From positions 1-6,059 of the forward strand of contig QILZ01000149.1 of the NCBI GenBank assembly GCA_003233545.1: 6,059 bases of DNA, read 5' to 3'. The position numbers and the translations under genes are program-made. Under the pieces are notes generated by a model that worked only from the letters and a program-made list of their open reading frames with translations, was not told the origin of the DNA and searched no databases. The DNA comes from Spirochaetales bacterium (GTDB lineage Bacteria; Spirochaetota; Spirochaetia; SZUA-6). Below are positions 5,472-6,059 of this stretch, in pieces (position 1 is the stretch's first letter; every line of letters begins with the position of its first letter).

Positions 5472-6059
5472 CGCTTTATCTCGATTCCATATTTTTTTAT
5501 CTTACTGTACAGATTGCTTGTATAAACCCCTAATTCCTTTGCCGTATGGTTTAAATTATAATCATTAGATTCAAGTTTCAACTTTATAAACTCACTTTCA
5601 AACTTTTCCCTTGCCGTATTCAATTTTAATTTTTCAAATTCGTACATCCAGCTGTTCATGTGATGCTTTGTTTTTACCGGCAGATACTTACGCAGCGTTC
5701 CGGCGGAAATTACATCCTCATCATTCATAATATTAACCCGTTCTATCACATTTTTCAACTCCCGGATATTTCCCGGCCAGGAATACTTCTTTAACAGTTC
5801 AAGAGCATCCTCAGAGACAACCTTCGGTTCACTTCGTGAGGGCAGCTTGAATTTATTCATAAAATAAACAACAAGTTCATCGATATCCTCTTTCCTCGCA
5901 CGCAGAGGAGGAACAAAGATAGGTATTACATTAAGCCGGAAGTAAAGATCCTCTCTGAACCTTTTTGCCTGTATCTCTTTTTCGATTTCCTTATTGGTTG
6001 CGGCAATTAAACGAACATCGACGGAAATCGATTCTTCGCCGCCCACCCTTTCGAATTTA
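5468..6059 (-). CDS. Sigma-54 type (NtrC/NtrX-like) transcriptional regulator, C-terminal part, 5' end outside window
   Basis: The reading frame continues past the right edge: KFERVGG, the usual sequence after the GAFTGA/Walker B part of the AAA+ domain, precedes residues that could be mistaken for a GTG start at 6044-6046. The visible 196 codons contain sensor I (RLIAATN, 16-22 of the fragment), arginine fingers R35 and R41 (RFREDLYFRLNVIPI), the PPLRARKEDI segment, and sensor II (WPGNIRELKN, 94-103). After a linker comes a Fis-type helix-turn-helix (about 167-190: NLNHTAKELG...NLYSKIKKYG). The linker and HTH most resemble NtrX-type regulators, usually paired with a sensor kinase. These proteins use ATP to open promoters held by σ54 RNA polymerase. 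The GAFTGA loop and any receiver domain lie outside the window, so σ54 dependence and the input signal cannot be checked. Its stop overlaps the lexA start by 4 nt, which makes it the upstream member of a lexA-holA operon. Confidence 0.93.
   Translation of the reverse strand, partial: KFERVGGEESISVDVRLIAATNKEIEKEIQAKRFREDLYFRLNVIPIFVPPLRARKEDIDELVVYFMNKFKLPSRSEPKVVSEDALELLKKYSWPGNIRELKNVIERVNIMNDEDVISAGTLRKYLPVKTKHHMNSWMYEFEKLKLNTAREKFESEFIKLKLESNDYNLNHTAKELGVYTSNLYSKIKKYGIEIKR

Noticed and set aside
5505..5512. CTGTACAG palindrome about 34 nt before the lexA start, possibly a LexA autoregulatory site
   Set aside because: It is only 8 bp, lies in the conserved helix-turn-helix codons (Leu-Tyr-Ser) of the regulator, and its half-site spacing does not match the CCTGTA-N10-TACAGG dyad near uvrC, so both cannot be the same operator. 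Nearby promoter hexamers are poor.
6044..6046. GTG as the true start of a short regulator
   Set aside because: The upstream in-frame codons KFER continue the conserved AAA+ sequence to the window edge, so this is an internal valine of a truncated gene.

Overview
The window is compact and almost entirely coding. It holds five genes, two of them cut by the window edges, and one non-coding spacer of 68 bp. Base composition is moderately AT-rich. The mix suggests a spirochaete or a similar Gram-negative lineage: an exported LamG/discoidin-like/FN3 protein joined to a TPR protein, LexA beside an NtrC/NtrX-type regulator, and few strong Shine-Dalgarno sites. This is inference from gene content; a UvrC or LexA tree would settle it.

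Left part (1-2068, minus strand): a gene for an exported protein with LamG-like, discoidin-like and fibronectin III domains overlaps by 4 nt (GTGA) the start of a TPR gene that runs off the left edge. They look like one translationally coupled pair of unknown function.

Spacer (2069-2136): this divergent control region holds a 28-bp imperfect dyad, a perfect TATAAT on the minus strand and weaker promoter elements on the plus strand. On the minus-strand RNA the dyad folds into a 9-bp hairpin that contains the likely ribosome-binding site of the LamG gene. The plus-strand promoter candidates put the uvrC start almost at its ATG, so uvrC may be leaderless.

Right part (2137-6059): uvrC runs rightward and meets, tail to tail with a 74-bp overlap, a leftward cluster of three genes: a σ54-type regulator (3' part only), then lexA, then holA. 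These overlap by 4 nt (ATGA) and 8 nt, so they are probably co-transcribed. The cluster links a transcription regulator, the SOS repressor and the clamp-loader delta subunit, with the nucleotide-excision-repair nuclease convergent to them.

Most of the window is ordinary housekeeping DNA. I see no clear undescribed system. The parts most worth following are the spacer with its hairpin or operator, the LamG-TPR pair, and how lexA is controlled inside this operon.
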